Shown here piece after piece: positions 48,001 to 56,945 of a stretch of DNA of 64,000 nucleotides; positions within the stretch are counted from its first letter, which is position 1; the number at the start of each line of letters is the position of its first letter. The notes beneath the pieces are model-generated. The model was not told the origin of the DNA. It saw only the letters and a program-made list of their open reading frames with translations, and did not search any database. The position numbers were made by a program, and so were the translations under genes. This DNA comes from Xiphias gladius (Eukaryota > Chordata > Actinopteri > Istiophoriformes > Xiphiidae): assembly GCF_016859285.1 (NCBI RefSeq), contig NC_053410.1, forward strand, positions 24,852,558 through 24,916,557, read 5' to 3'.

Positions 48001-49648
48001 AATTGTCTATTTTAATTTCTATATTCATTTCACAATAGTAACAATATAAGTGGCAGTGTTGCAGTATTATTTGATTGTTTATTACCTCTCCCAAGGAGTT
48101 TTGTCTTACCCATGTCTGTTTGTTGATTTGTTTTATTGGTTTATTCATCAGCAGGTTTATGCAAAAAGTACTGAACCGATTTGCACCAAGCTTAATGGAG
48201 GGATGGGGCATGGGCCAAGGAAGAACCCATGAAATTTTGTGGCAGATAAAGCAAACCCATTAAAAACTTGGCGCAGATATGCCATGCTAGTTTTGTAATG
48301 TGACAGTAATAAGGAATCACATCCTGTTTGGTAGTTCAACACCCTTTAAAACTGAATTGACATACAGAGATACATGGCCCATGACCCATCCCTCCACCAA
48401 GTTTGCTGAAAATCGGTTCAGTACTATTTGTGTAATCCCACTGACAAATAAACGAACCGACAAACAAACTAACAAACAGACAAAGGTGAAAACATAACCT
48501 CTTTAGCGGAGGTACCCAGGGAGCCTGAGATGTGATCAATGCTTAAGACATCAGATTAGATCCTCGTTGTTCTGTTATTGTTTTATTATTTGAACTATCT
48601 AACAAGCAACTAAGAGTCATAAATTGGGGTCAAAGCTGATTGACTTCAGACAGATGCAGATCAGCCGGACGCAGATTTCTAAAAACCCTTTCAAATGGAT
48701 GGAAAGTCTGACTATTAACTCTGCATGCCTACACATGTGTTTAAAGCATTACTTGAATTCAAGACGTTACTGATTCATATGATGTTTTCTCTTCAAACCT
48801 TCCTGTGTCCCTGACAGCATCAGAGGCATGTGGAAATCTTTTCTTGATTTTGACACTATAGCGCAGTTTTATTTGCTAGTTTCATTACAGTTGTCCCAGA
48901 ACTTGATACCCATAGGGTCTACCAAAATTGCTTTCATTCTCAGAAACAAACAAGACCAGAGCAACCTGTAAAAGTTACCAAGGTCCAGACCTCAGTCATA
49001 GCTACAGCAGTAACAATGTTTAACAATGTCTATTGAACAATAAAAAGGAAAAAACAAGACAGTCCTGCAAACACAAAGCATAAAGCACTCCACTACCTGA
49101 GATTCATATTTCAGTCGACGCTCAATTTCAGCCCAGGAGCCTTGAAGGTCCGTTGGAAAACTTCCTTCACACGGGAATTTAGCCATGACCTCTGTCCCCT
49201 GACCTGAGGGGAAGCTCTCCAGCGTACTGGGGTCAACAAATTCACTGAGGGCACATGTGTACGCCTGGCCCCGCAACAAAGAGATAACCACCCATGTCAG
49301 CGAAGCCACAATAGCTCGACCAATGATGGTTCCCAGTAGTGCAAAGGCGGTGACTCCCGACAGCTTCCGGCACTTTCTGAGCCGACACTCAGAGACCAGG
49401 TCCCAGGTGCTCTTGTTCATCATTATTCCTACGAGGAAAAATGCCAGCGCTGGAACACCAATGGCAGCCAAGCCGTAGAGGTAGTTCCTCCCAGAGGAAC
49501 ATGGACAGTCAAAGGCAAAAACGTTGTACGCAGTCTGGCCAGCCACAGTTCCCAGAGCAATCAGACCATTGAAGATCATCACATCTTTACTCTTGAAGAA
49601 GAGGGACACAAACTTAAAGTTCTCTTTGACGAGTGCAGCAGCAGCCAT
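45049..49648 (-). CDS. calhm2: Calcium homeostasis modulator family member 2
   Basis: CALHM proteins form large-pore plasma-membrane channels that pass ions and ATP. Coding exon 1 is 49097-49648 (184 codons) and exon 2 is 45049-45462 (138 codons with stop). The phase-0 junction reads YESQ|LIGWLL. The product is 321 aa, against 323 in human CALHM2. Diagnostic matches to human CALHM2 are FLSLFFKSKDVMIFNG-like FKSKDVMIFNGLIALGTV, RNYLYGLAAIGVPAL, ALSEFVDPSTLESFPSG, YWSQYRSNEKTLFQRTA and ITGVYLYRE-like VTGVYLYREKNGLPLYSRL. There are four membrane segments at about residues 23-45, 52-72, 100-122 and 185-207. Conserved loop cysteines are at 48 and 50 (FDCPC), with one in YTCALSE and one in FPCEGS. 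It lies head-to-tail with calhm3. The frame is intact. Confidence 0.95.
47125..47710 (+). repeat. GTGAGCTTTAG-family repeat, copy B, split by insertion
   Basis: The left part (47125-47193) has CCAGCACAGCACATAACTAC and GTCATTTTTTCATTGCTGTTTGT. The right part (47533-47710) has CAGATTAGAAAACAATAT, TCAGTGAGCTTTAGAGATGC and ACAGAGCCAGGCTAGC. Copy A at 15890-16150 is continuous across the same point, so the 340 bp between is an insertion. Confidence 0.7.
47194..47532 (+). mobile_element. CATGTCTTTGGACTG-type element nested in another repeat
   Basis: It starts CCATCCATCTGTCTATTAAC and contains CAATCCCAGCTGACAATGGG, CATGTCTTTGGACTGTGGGG, AACTCCACACAGAATGGC and GGTTCGAACCCAGACCTT. It is the same family as 2490-2770, but longer at both ends, and includes the usual CCATCCAT start. 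It is inserted in copy B of the GTGAGCTTTAG family. Confidence 0.7.
48083..48519. mobile_element. Fold-back element with about 150-bp inverted arms
   Basis: The left arm carries TTTTGTCTTACCCATGTCTG, GTACTGAACCGATTTGCACC and GGAGGGATGGGGCATGGGCC. The right arm, reverse-complemented, carries GGTACCTCCGCTAAAGAGGT, GTACTGAACCGATTTTCAGC and GGAGGGATGGGTCATGGGCC in the same order. It is a common teleost element with GTTTGTTTG-rich arms, and has no coding capacity. Confidence 0.75.
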
Positions 49649-50040
49649 GTTTGGTCTTTACTGAGAATAATACTGAAGAGTTGCAAGTTTGGTTTACAAC
49701 AATGTCAGACTGCAGAGAGACAAAGAGAAGGAAAATAAATAAGAAACTTAGAGTTTAAGAGAGATTTCTGTTTCAAATAAACACCCTGCTTTGAGTCTTA
49801 CAGGAGTCTGAAGTTTTGCAGCATCTGTTTTGCAATGAATGGATTCAGTTTACTAACAGAATATAAGTATTACACTTAAGTCATGCTTATGAAATCAATC
49901 AACAAAGATGCCAGTTCAGACTGAAGTTGTTTTTTTTGTTTTGTTTTTTTTTCAAAACAAATCCTGACATCGAAAACAAAGAGTCACTATGAAATGCAGT
50001 CATGCAAACTTACTCTAGCAGTTTCCTGAGGCGGTACATG

Positions 50041-50056
50041 TGACTCAGCCTTTATA
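50041..50056 (-). promoter_or_regulatory. calhm2: calhm2 TATA box with adjacent AP-1-like site
   Basis: On the gene strand TATAAAG (50050-50056) is followed at once by TGAGTCA (50041-50047 read in reverse), an AP-1 consensus. This is about 395 bp upstream of the calhm2 ATG. A donor-like GTAAGT at 50008-50013 and an acceptor-like TTCTCAG just before the ATG suggest a short non-coding first exon, but that is inference. Confidence 0.45.
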
Positions 50057-50530
50057 ATCTATCATAAACATCCAGTCCAATGACATCTCATGAAAAACTA
50101 TTGGTTCAAAAACATAAAAATCAACTTTTGTCTGTAAGGCTGAAAAGAGAGGTCCCTCGTTTTTGCAAGCAGCTTTGAATCTGTGTTAGCAGCCTGGGCA
50201 ACAGAGATGACTCATAGTCAGGAACTACCCTCCAGTTTTCTCCCAGTGGAAAAAAAGAAAAAAAATGTGGCGTGTAAGTAAAAACATGTGTTGGAGATCA
50301 CAGAGCAATATGGTGGCAAAGCGGGAAAGCCCAGGAACCGAGAAGCCTGTATGAATCACACATCAGTGTTATAGACAAGCAATCAACCAGCCACTATACT
50401 GGCTTTAGTTTGAGAATAGTGACTGATCCAGATTAAGTTTCATTCAGAATTTCAATTAAAGTTTGGGGATTTTCTTTAAAGCCATTTTAGGATATATGGA
50501 GACAAGTGAAAATGAGTGGAGAAACATTAG
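50057..50530. other. Upstream spacer of calhm2
   Basis: Nothing recognised. Unique-looking sequence with no coding frame of note. Confidence 0.4.
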
Positions 50531-50960
50531 AAATACAGGAAAATGCTTGAGCAACTGCTACGTTTTGGAAGGCGAGTTACTTCAAACTTCGTGGGTGTAT
50601 TGCTGACGACTCAAGGAAGTGCAGTGTTGACTGTGAAATTTTTCGGCCAAGCAGTTCTCGGGAAAAGTTTCACAAATCACTTTTCTAGATGTTACTTGAA
50701 CGTGAAAAAAAAAAGGTACAACTACACTGAACTACAGTGCACAAATGCCAGGGTTTTAAGAGAGGCGGAACTCAACTGTGACGGCACTTTCTACGCCGTC
50801 AACGAGACACTATCGGAGCAGCGCAGTCAACTCCAAAAATGATGTCTTTACTCCAGCGTTCCAAGGGGACACAACTGTGTCATGGCAGGTGTATTGCTCG
50901 GGACCCAGGGAAGTGCAGTGTCAAGTTTGAACTTATTTGAAAGCTGCAAGGTGGATTAAT
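50531..50960 (+). other. Unrecognised open frame with a partial internal duplication
   Basis: An open frame at 50543-50842 (99 codons, MLEQLLRFGRRVTSNFVGVL to QRSQLQK, stop) has no family I know. The phrase GTGTATTGCT followed by AGGGAAGTGCAGTGT-like sequence occurs twice (about 50595-50630 and 50890-50925), suggesting a repeat-derived segment. I see no splice context or promoter. Confidence 0.25.
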
Positions 50961-51099
50961 GCGGGTCAAGCATTCAACTCCTACCAACATGGACATTTTC
51001 AATGGGCACTGCAGTAGTGATTATAAAAGACACCAACACTTTTTATAGTCACTCTTTGTAGTTGTATGGCATCTCTTTGTGGTCAGTTTGAGTCTCTTC

Positions 51100-51270
51100 G
51101 AGTTGTTTTTTTTTTTTTTTTTTTGGCATTTTGCTTTTATTTGACAGTCTAGAGAGGGACAGGAAACAAGGGCGGAGAGAGAGTGTTAGGACATCTACAA
51201 TAGTAGATGTTAGTTCCCAAGGCCTAGGAGTAGTGACATCATGTCACATGACCAACCATCTTTTACGCCA
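51100..51270 (+). repeat. Dispersed repeat, GGCATTTTGC(T/C)TTTATTT family, copy A
   Basis: It has a T run, then TTGGCATTTTGCTTTTATTT, GGGACAGGAAACAAGGGCGG AGAGAGAG, GTAGATGTTAGTTCC and CATGTCACATGACCAACCATC. A second copy lies at 55600-55740. The T run and conserved core suggest a short interspersed element on the opposite strand, but I cannot prove it. Confidence 0.6.
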
Positions 51271-52189
51271 TGACTGCCCAGCCAGACATCGTCGTGCTTG
51301 TGATTTACTTTGCTTTATAGCATTCTTGCTCTTTTGGTTACGTTGCTATATTTTGTTGACCTGGAAATATGATTACATAGCTGTCACTGACTTTCTGGGA
51401 TCTGAAATTATTTCAGGCTACTCATGTAAACTAGCTACATCTGATACTAGAGAAATGCCTACTTTTACTTGAATCTGTTGTCCTTTAACATAACATATAT
51501 CTGACCATCAACTTACTGCACATCTAAAACTTGCGATTGCACATTAAGTTAGTTTTAAAGTTTTTTCTTTAAATCTGTGACAAATTTGTCAACTTCTTGG
51601 TGAGACTGACAGTTACAAATGCCGAACATCAGGGCCACTGCCTCTGCCATGAGTGCGATGCTGAATGCAGACCGTCGGTGCGGTCATGACGTAGACGCTG
51701 GTTGGTCATGTCAGGGTCACGACACTACTTCAGTGTTTTGGGAACTTACATCTACCCATGCAACAAAAATCCCCAAGCCAGGAAACGCATTATTGACATG
51801 AGGCTTCATGGTATGCACCTTAACCATTTGGTCACCAAATGCCCCATTTTGCATTTCTTTGTAATTGTATCGCATCTCTTGGTATTTTGCGATCCTTTGT
51901 AGTCGTTCCTTCTTTTGTGTCTCTGTGTGGTCATTTTGCATTTCTTTGTATTATTTGATTAACTTTCCATAAAGAAATTCTAGCACCCAGCAAACAAATT
52001 TTGGTACAGGAATGTTCGCTATGAGAGGGCCAGGAATGTTTACTTATGGTTATTCAGGAAACTTTTCTTAAGAAATCTAGAACATTTGTTTTTGGTTAAA
52101 AAAAATGCAGTTTGGGAACGTTGCCAAACTTCAAACTTGTAAGAGGCTCAGTGGGTTAGGGGGCCTGTGCCCGGTAGGCCCGTTCAGTA
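51271..52189. other. Spacer, nothing recognised
   Basis: No coding exon, RNA gene or clear repeat. Short TTTGTA(G/A)TTGT and CATTTCTTTGTA words recur (51840-51950) without forming an array. Confidence 0.4.
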
Positions 52190-52370
52190 ACCCTTCCATG
52201 AGCAACCTATTAGACAGCACTCTCCAGCACCATCATCAAAACACTAAATTAGGGAATATCTTTTGGAAGAATACTATTCGTCCCTCCAGTAGAGCACTGA
52301 AGCTGCTCTGGAGGCTCATGGTGGAACGACAACTTACTAAGACATTGCATTGTGTGTTTTTGCCATTATA
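52190..52370 (+). mobile_element. Tc1-like transposase fragment, same family as 5775-6115
   Basis: It contains GACAGCACTCTCCAGCACCA, CATCAAAACACTAAATTAGG, GAATATCTTTTGGAAGAATA and GAGCACTGAAGCTGCTCTGG, matching the minus-strand reading at 5820-5985 word for word in most places. It is truncated at both ends and abuts the next repeat. Confidence 0.7.
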
Positions 52371-52880
52371 GTGGCATGGCAATGTCGGTCTGTTGGTCAG
52401 TCCACCACATTGGTCCCGACTCAAATATCTCTTGAAATATAAGATGGATTTCTATGCAATCTTCATTGTCCCCTAGTGGATGGATCCTAGTGACTTTGGG
52501 GATCCTCTGACCTTTCTACTGCTTCTGGCGCCACCATGAGGTCAACATTTGTGGTTTTGGGTGAAATATCTCAACAACTGCTGGATGGATTTCCATGAAA
52601 TTCGTTACACACATTCATATTCCTCTCAGGATGACGTGCAATAACTAATATTTGTAATAACTTTGGTATGCCTCTGACCTTTCATTTAGTGTCATCATCA
52701 GGTCAAAATCTCAATGTGTCCAGTACGTTGGTAAATGACCAAATACGTGCAAAACGGACATTCCCATCATCATTGTGTTTAATGATAATGTTAGCAGACT
52801 AGCACTCAAAACTAAGATGGTGATCACAGTAAACATTATACCTGCTTAGCAGTACTTAGCACTACTTGGTACAGCCACAT
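52371..52880. repeat. Teleost dispersed repeat (GTGGCATGGCAATGTCGGTC)
   Basis: It begins GTGGCATGGCAATGTCGGTC, with GTCCACCACATTGGTCCCGA, GATGGATTTC(T/C)ATG repeated, CTGACCTTTC twice and AATGATAATGTTAGCAGAC. This is a widespread teleost non-autonomous element. Confidence 0.6.
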
Positions 52881-52979
52881 TTGTCACCCATCTGTACATC
52901 CTGCTATACTTGAATGTGGTTGCTTCGTCATGCAACTCAATCAGCCTTTTAAGAAATAAATGGATATGCCTACTTTCAG

Positions 52980-54628
52980 AAGTAAGTGAAGAGCTTTTAC
53001 AATGACAAAAACATTAATTGGTGGAAGCAGCAGGAAGCCAACAACGAAATCTCTCTAAACTAACATTATCTAACATAACAACAATTTCCACAGTACTGAG
53101 GGAAACTGCTGAGTTGGATATATTCCTCTGTAGATTCTTAACTGCAAGCAACAACTTACACATACATATTTGGTACATTGTTAATGTGAAACTATTTATT
53201 ATTTCATGTTTCAAGTAGAAAACGGAATTACGTGTTAGTCTGTAAAGTTCGTTTGGTTCTAAATGTCCATTTGCATGTTTTCATCAATCTGTGAGGGTGA
53301 GCTCCATGTCAACAACCTGTATGCAAAACCAGCCAGCCCACACCCCTAACATACTCAAATGACCCTAACAACATGGTTTGGCACTTGGTTACTCTGAGCC
53401 AACAGCTATAAAGAATAAATGACTCAAATCCTGCCCTGTCATAAAGCTTGTACATGCTCCTGCACAAAGACAAAAAAGATTTGAACGGAGACATTTGTGT
53501 GGCTGTTTCTTTTATACTTGTAAATATTCTGAGTATAAAGTTTAAATGTTTTTTCTTTGTTTCCTATAAGTTTGACACTCAGGTTCACTTGACACCTTTG
53601 TTGAGATTTAGGAGAGTGTCAGTTTCTCTGTGGCCTACAGCTCCCCATAACACACTTATGTTCGTTAACCGACAGAGAAATTAACTTGCATCTCCTTAGA
53701 AGAATAATTTTGGCTTTAAGACCATGATGGACCTACCAGCTCAACAGAAGCATCCAGAACAACCCCTGACCACCTCTGTCAAACTATTGCTTTAATTAAG
53801 TAAGTGAAGAGCTTTTACAATGACAAAAACATTAATTGGTGGAAGCAGCAGGAAGCCAACAACGAAATCTCTCTAAACTAACATTATCTAACATAACAAC
53901 AATTTCCACAGTACTGAGGGAAACTGCTGAGTTGGATATATTCCTCTGTAGATTCTTAACTGCAAGCAACAACTTACACATACATATTTGGTACATTGTT
54001 AATGTGAAACTATTTATTATTTCATGTTTCAAGTAGAAAACGGAATTACGTGTTAGTCTGTAAAGTTCGTTTGGTTCTAAATGTCCATTTGCATGTTTTC
54101 ATCAATCTGTGAGGGTGAGCTCCATGTCAACAACCTGTATGCAAAACCAGCCAGCCCACACCCCTAACATACTCAAATGACCCTAACAACATGGTTTGGC
54201 ACTTGGTTACTCTGAGCCAACAGCTATAAAGAATAAATGACTCAAATCCTGCCCTGTCATAAAGCTTGTACATGCTCCTGCACAAAGACAAAAAAGATTT
54301 GAACGGAGACATTTGTGTGGCTGTTTCTTTTATACTTGTAAATATTCTGAGTATAAAGTTTAAATGTTTTTTCTTTGTTTCCTATAAGTTTGACACTCAG
54401 GTTCACTTGACACCTTTGTTGAGATTTAGGAGAGTGTCAGTTTCTCTGTGGCCTACAGCTCCCCATAACACACTTATGTTCGTTAACCGACAGAGAAATT
54501 AACTTGCATCTCCTTAGAAGAATAATTTTGGCTTTAAGACCATGATGGACCTACCAGCTCAACAGAAGCATCCAGAACAACCCCTGACCACCTCTGTCAA
54601 ACTATTGCTTTAATTAAGTAAGTGAAGA
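52980..54628. repeat. Tandem duplication, two 818-bp units
   Basis: Unit 1 is 52980-53797 and unit 2 is 53798-54615. A third 13-bp start (AAGTAAGTGAAGA, 54616-54628) follows before the sequence diverges. I found no difference between the units in the stretches I compared; the translated frames of both are identical. No gene is contained. It lies in the calhm2-calhm3 spacer. It is either a very recent duplication or an assembly error. Confidence 0.95.
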
Positions 54629-55599
54629 TTTATTTCTGTTGCACCTCTCAAAACGAATGTAACAAAGTGCCTCACAAACAAGAGGTATCAAACAGACATA
54701 ATAAACCCACAACCCCCATCCGATAAATGTGAACAATGACCCTGTTAATGAGTATGTGTTGGTTACTTATAGCTGCATTTTATCCTGAATGTCTAAAACC
54801 TTAGGTATTGTAGGTAGAAGCCTCTGGTGGAGTAGAAGTCGAACATATCTGGACTATGTGGTCATCCTCAAGGCCATCTAGAGCAGCAAATGTGTTGCTT
54901 AGCTGGAGTTTTTCTGGTGGAGGTCGTGAGGAATGTCCGACGTGTCAGTTCTCCCAAATTACAGTCCACTCACCTGTGGCCAAGGGACCCGAACAGGAGA
55001 GGGACTTTGGCTTTGGGCCACCTGTGAAACATGGACACTCAGGTACACCAGCATCCAAAGAGACTGGGTGGACTCATGGAATAGTAGTCTCCATTTCACC
55101 GATGTCAGGCTCAGCAGAACCGATCCCACCACATACCACCGAGAAGGACTGAGTGGGCTGTGAGTCTTGGCCCACATTTTTGTGACTGACAGGAGAGTTT
55201 AGGATCACAGTACACTTTGCCTGAGCAGCAGCAACATCAGTAAAACTGGTAAGCAGTTAATTCTTTTTTTAAAGCTCAGCTGTCAGTCTTGGTACATCTG
55301 CTTTTAAACAGGCAATTTCCTTGTTTGCTTTATCAAACATCCTGCATTTTCCGCAAGTGAGACTTCCTATCCTTTCCCATCCCTCAGTTAAACAAAAAAC
55401 AAAGCAGGCACCCTCTGAACAGGGACAGGAATTTCATTTCATCAATCATAACTATAATCTTTCCCTAACTTTAACAATGCCATAATTACCGTGTGCAGTT
55501 TGCAGAAAGTGAGAATTTTTAAAAAATCTTTTAAATCTTTGTGTCTTTTCATTTTTCATGTCTTTGGAGTCATTTTGTATCTTTGAGTCTTTGTCGTTG
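54629..55599. other. Spacer, nothing recognised
   Basis: The frames near 54856-55177 overlap each other and have no recognisable domain. No exon or repeat is supported. Confidence 0.4.
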
Positions 55600-55740
55600 T
55601 TTCACTTTTTTTGGCATTTTGCCTTTATTTAAATGAGACAGGAAACAAGGGCAGAGAGAGAGAGAGTTATGACATGCAACGAGGTAGATGTTAGTCCAAG
55701 GCTTTGGAGTAGTGATGTCGTGTCAAATGACCAACCATCA
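55600..55740 (+). repeat. Dispersed repeat, GGCATTTTGC(T/C)TTTATTT family, copy B
   Basis: TTTTTTGGCATTTTGCCTTT, GAGACAGGAAACAAGGGCAG, AGAGAGAGAGAG, GGTAGATGTTAGTCC and CAAATGACCAACCATCATG match copy A (51100-51270) in order. Confidence 0.6.
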
Positions 55741-56288
55741 TGTCCACAATTGAACATAATCTGGGGTTTTGTTTATTTGTCCAATATCAACATTCTCATG
55801 TGGCGATAGGTTTGGGGGGACATTACATCAGTGAAAAATCAAGAGACTGAATGAATACCAGGAACAGACAACATCAGCTGTCTATGAATACCACTCACGA
55901 TGCTGTGACTGGATCAGGTGAATGGTCACTGAGCAGGAGTTAGTGGACGACAGCAGAAAGATTAGGGAGGACATTCACATCTGGCCCGACCGAGCAAAGA
56001 GACAGAGGTGGCTAATTCTACCCATAAACCGCCACCAATCATGTGACCAAAAGTTCCCAATTCGGTCCAGCGATGACACCTGTGCCAGCTCCATTTGCTG
56101 AATGAGGACTGTGCAATTGAAAACTCTGAATCGTGAGTATGTGGACCTTTGAGCTTAGACATCAGACTGATTTTAGCAAAGCTTACTGCTACACTGCAGT
56201 AACCTACATCCAACATGTTGCTGTAGCTTAATGTAAATAAACTGATGATCATGACATAATTCATGCTGCAATTACACACCTCAGTCTC

Positions 56289-56876
56289 CTAGACATCAGA
56301 GTATAAAGTCTTCCCTTCACAGTCCTCCCAGGTAACACATGTCCTGGGTCTGTGGGCAATCCTCGTCACGTCAAGTTCAGGTTTATTGTAGTACCACTTG
56401 TTGAGCAGCTGGTCCACCTGCTCCTGCTTTGTTAACCCATGAAGTCTCTCCTCTTCGTCATCCTCCCACTCCTCTTGGAAGTTGGTGATGAAGGGTGGGT
56501 GGGGAAGACAGAGTATGGTGTCCTCCCTCATATCCTCAAAGAACTGCACCACACATTTCCGGGCGAAGTCACGAGCATGTAGGACACAGGTTTCATCAAA
56601 GAGCTTCTGCTCCACATCGAGGTAGTTGCTCCAGTAACGTGTCTGCAGGAAGGTGGCATAGTCCTCGAAACAGGGCTTGATGAGGCGTCCCATTGCTCCC
56701 AGTACAATCAGGAAGAGAAGGATGGACCAGCCAACTGCCTAGACAGGGCAAGGAAAGTTAGCTACAAAAAAGGAAACAAGAGCTATCAGTCATGTGGTGC
56801 AGTGACTGTGACAAGCCCACAAAAGGCCGTCAGTCAGCGGCACCAATTGTTCCTGATACTCCTACATATGGAGGGC

Positions 56877-56945
<69 letters not shown>

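Larger units (their letters stand above)
45463..49096. other. calhm2: calhm2 intron, repeat-rich
   Basis: The single calhm2 intron contains the split GTGAGCTTTAG-family repeat (47125-47710) with a nested element, and a long inverted-repeat element (48083-48519). Both are listed separately. The rest (45470-47120 and 47710-48080) shows no exon or named repeat. Confidence 0.6.

Noticed and set aside
53014-54502. Pairs of identical 60-78 codon frames
   Set aside because: They are identical only because the whole 818-bp unit is duplicated; no domain, and frames on both strands overlap.
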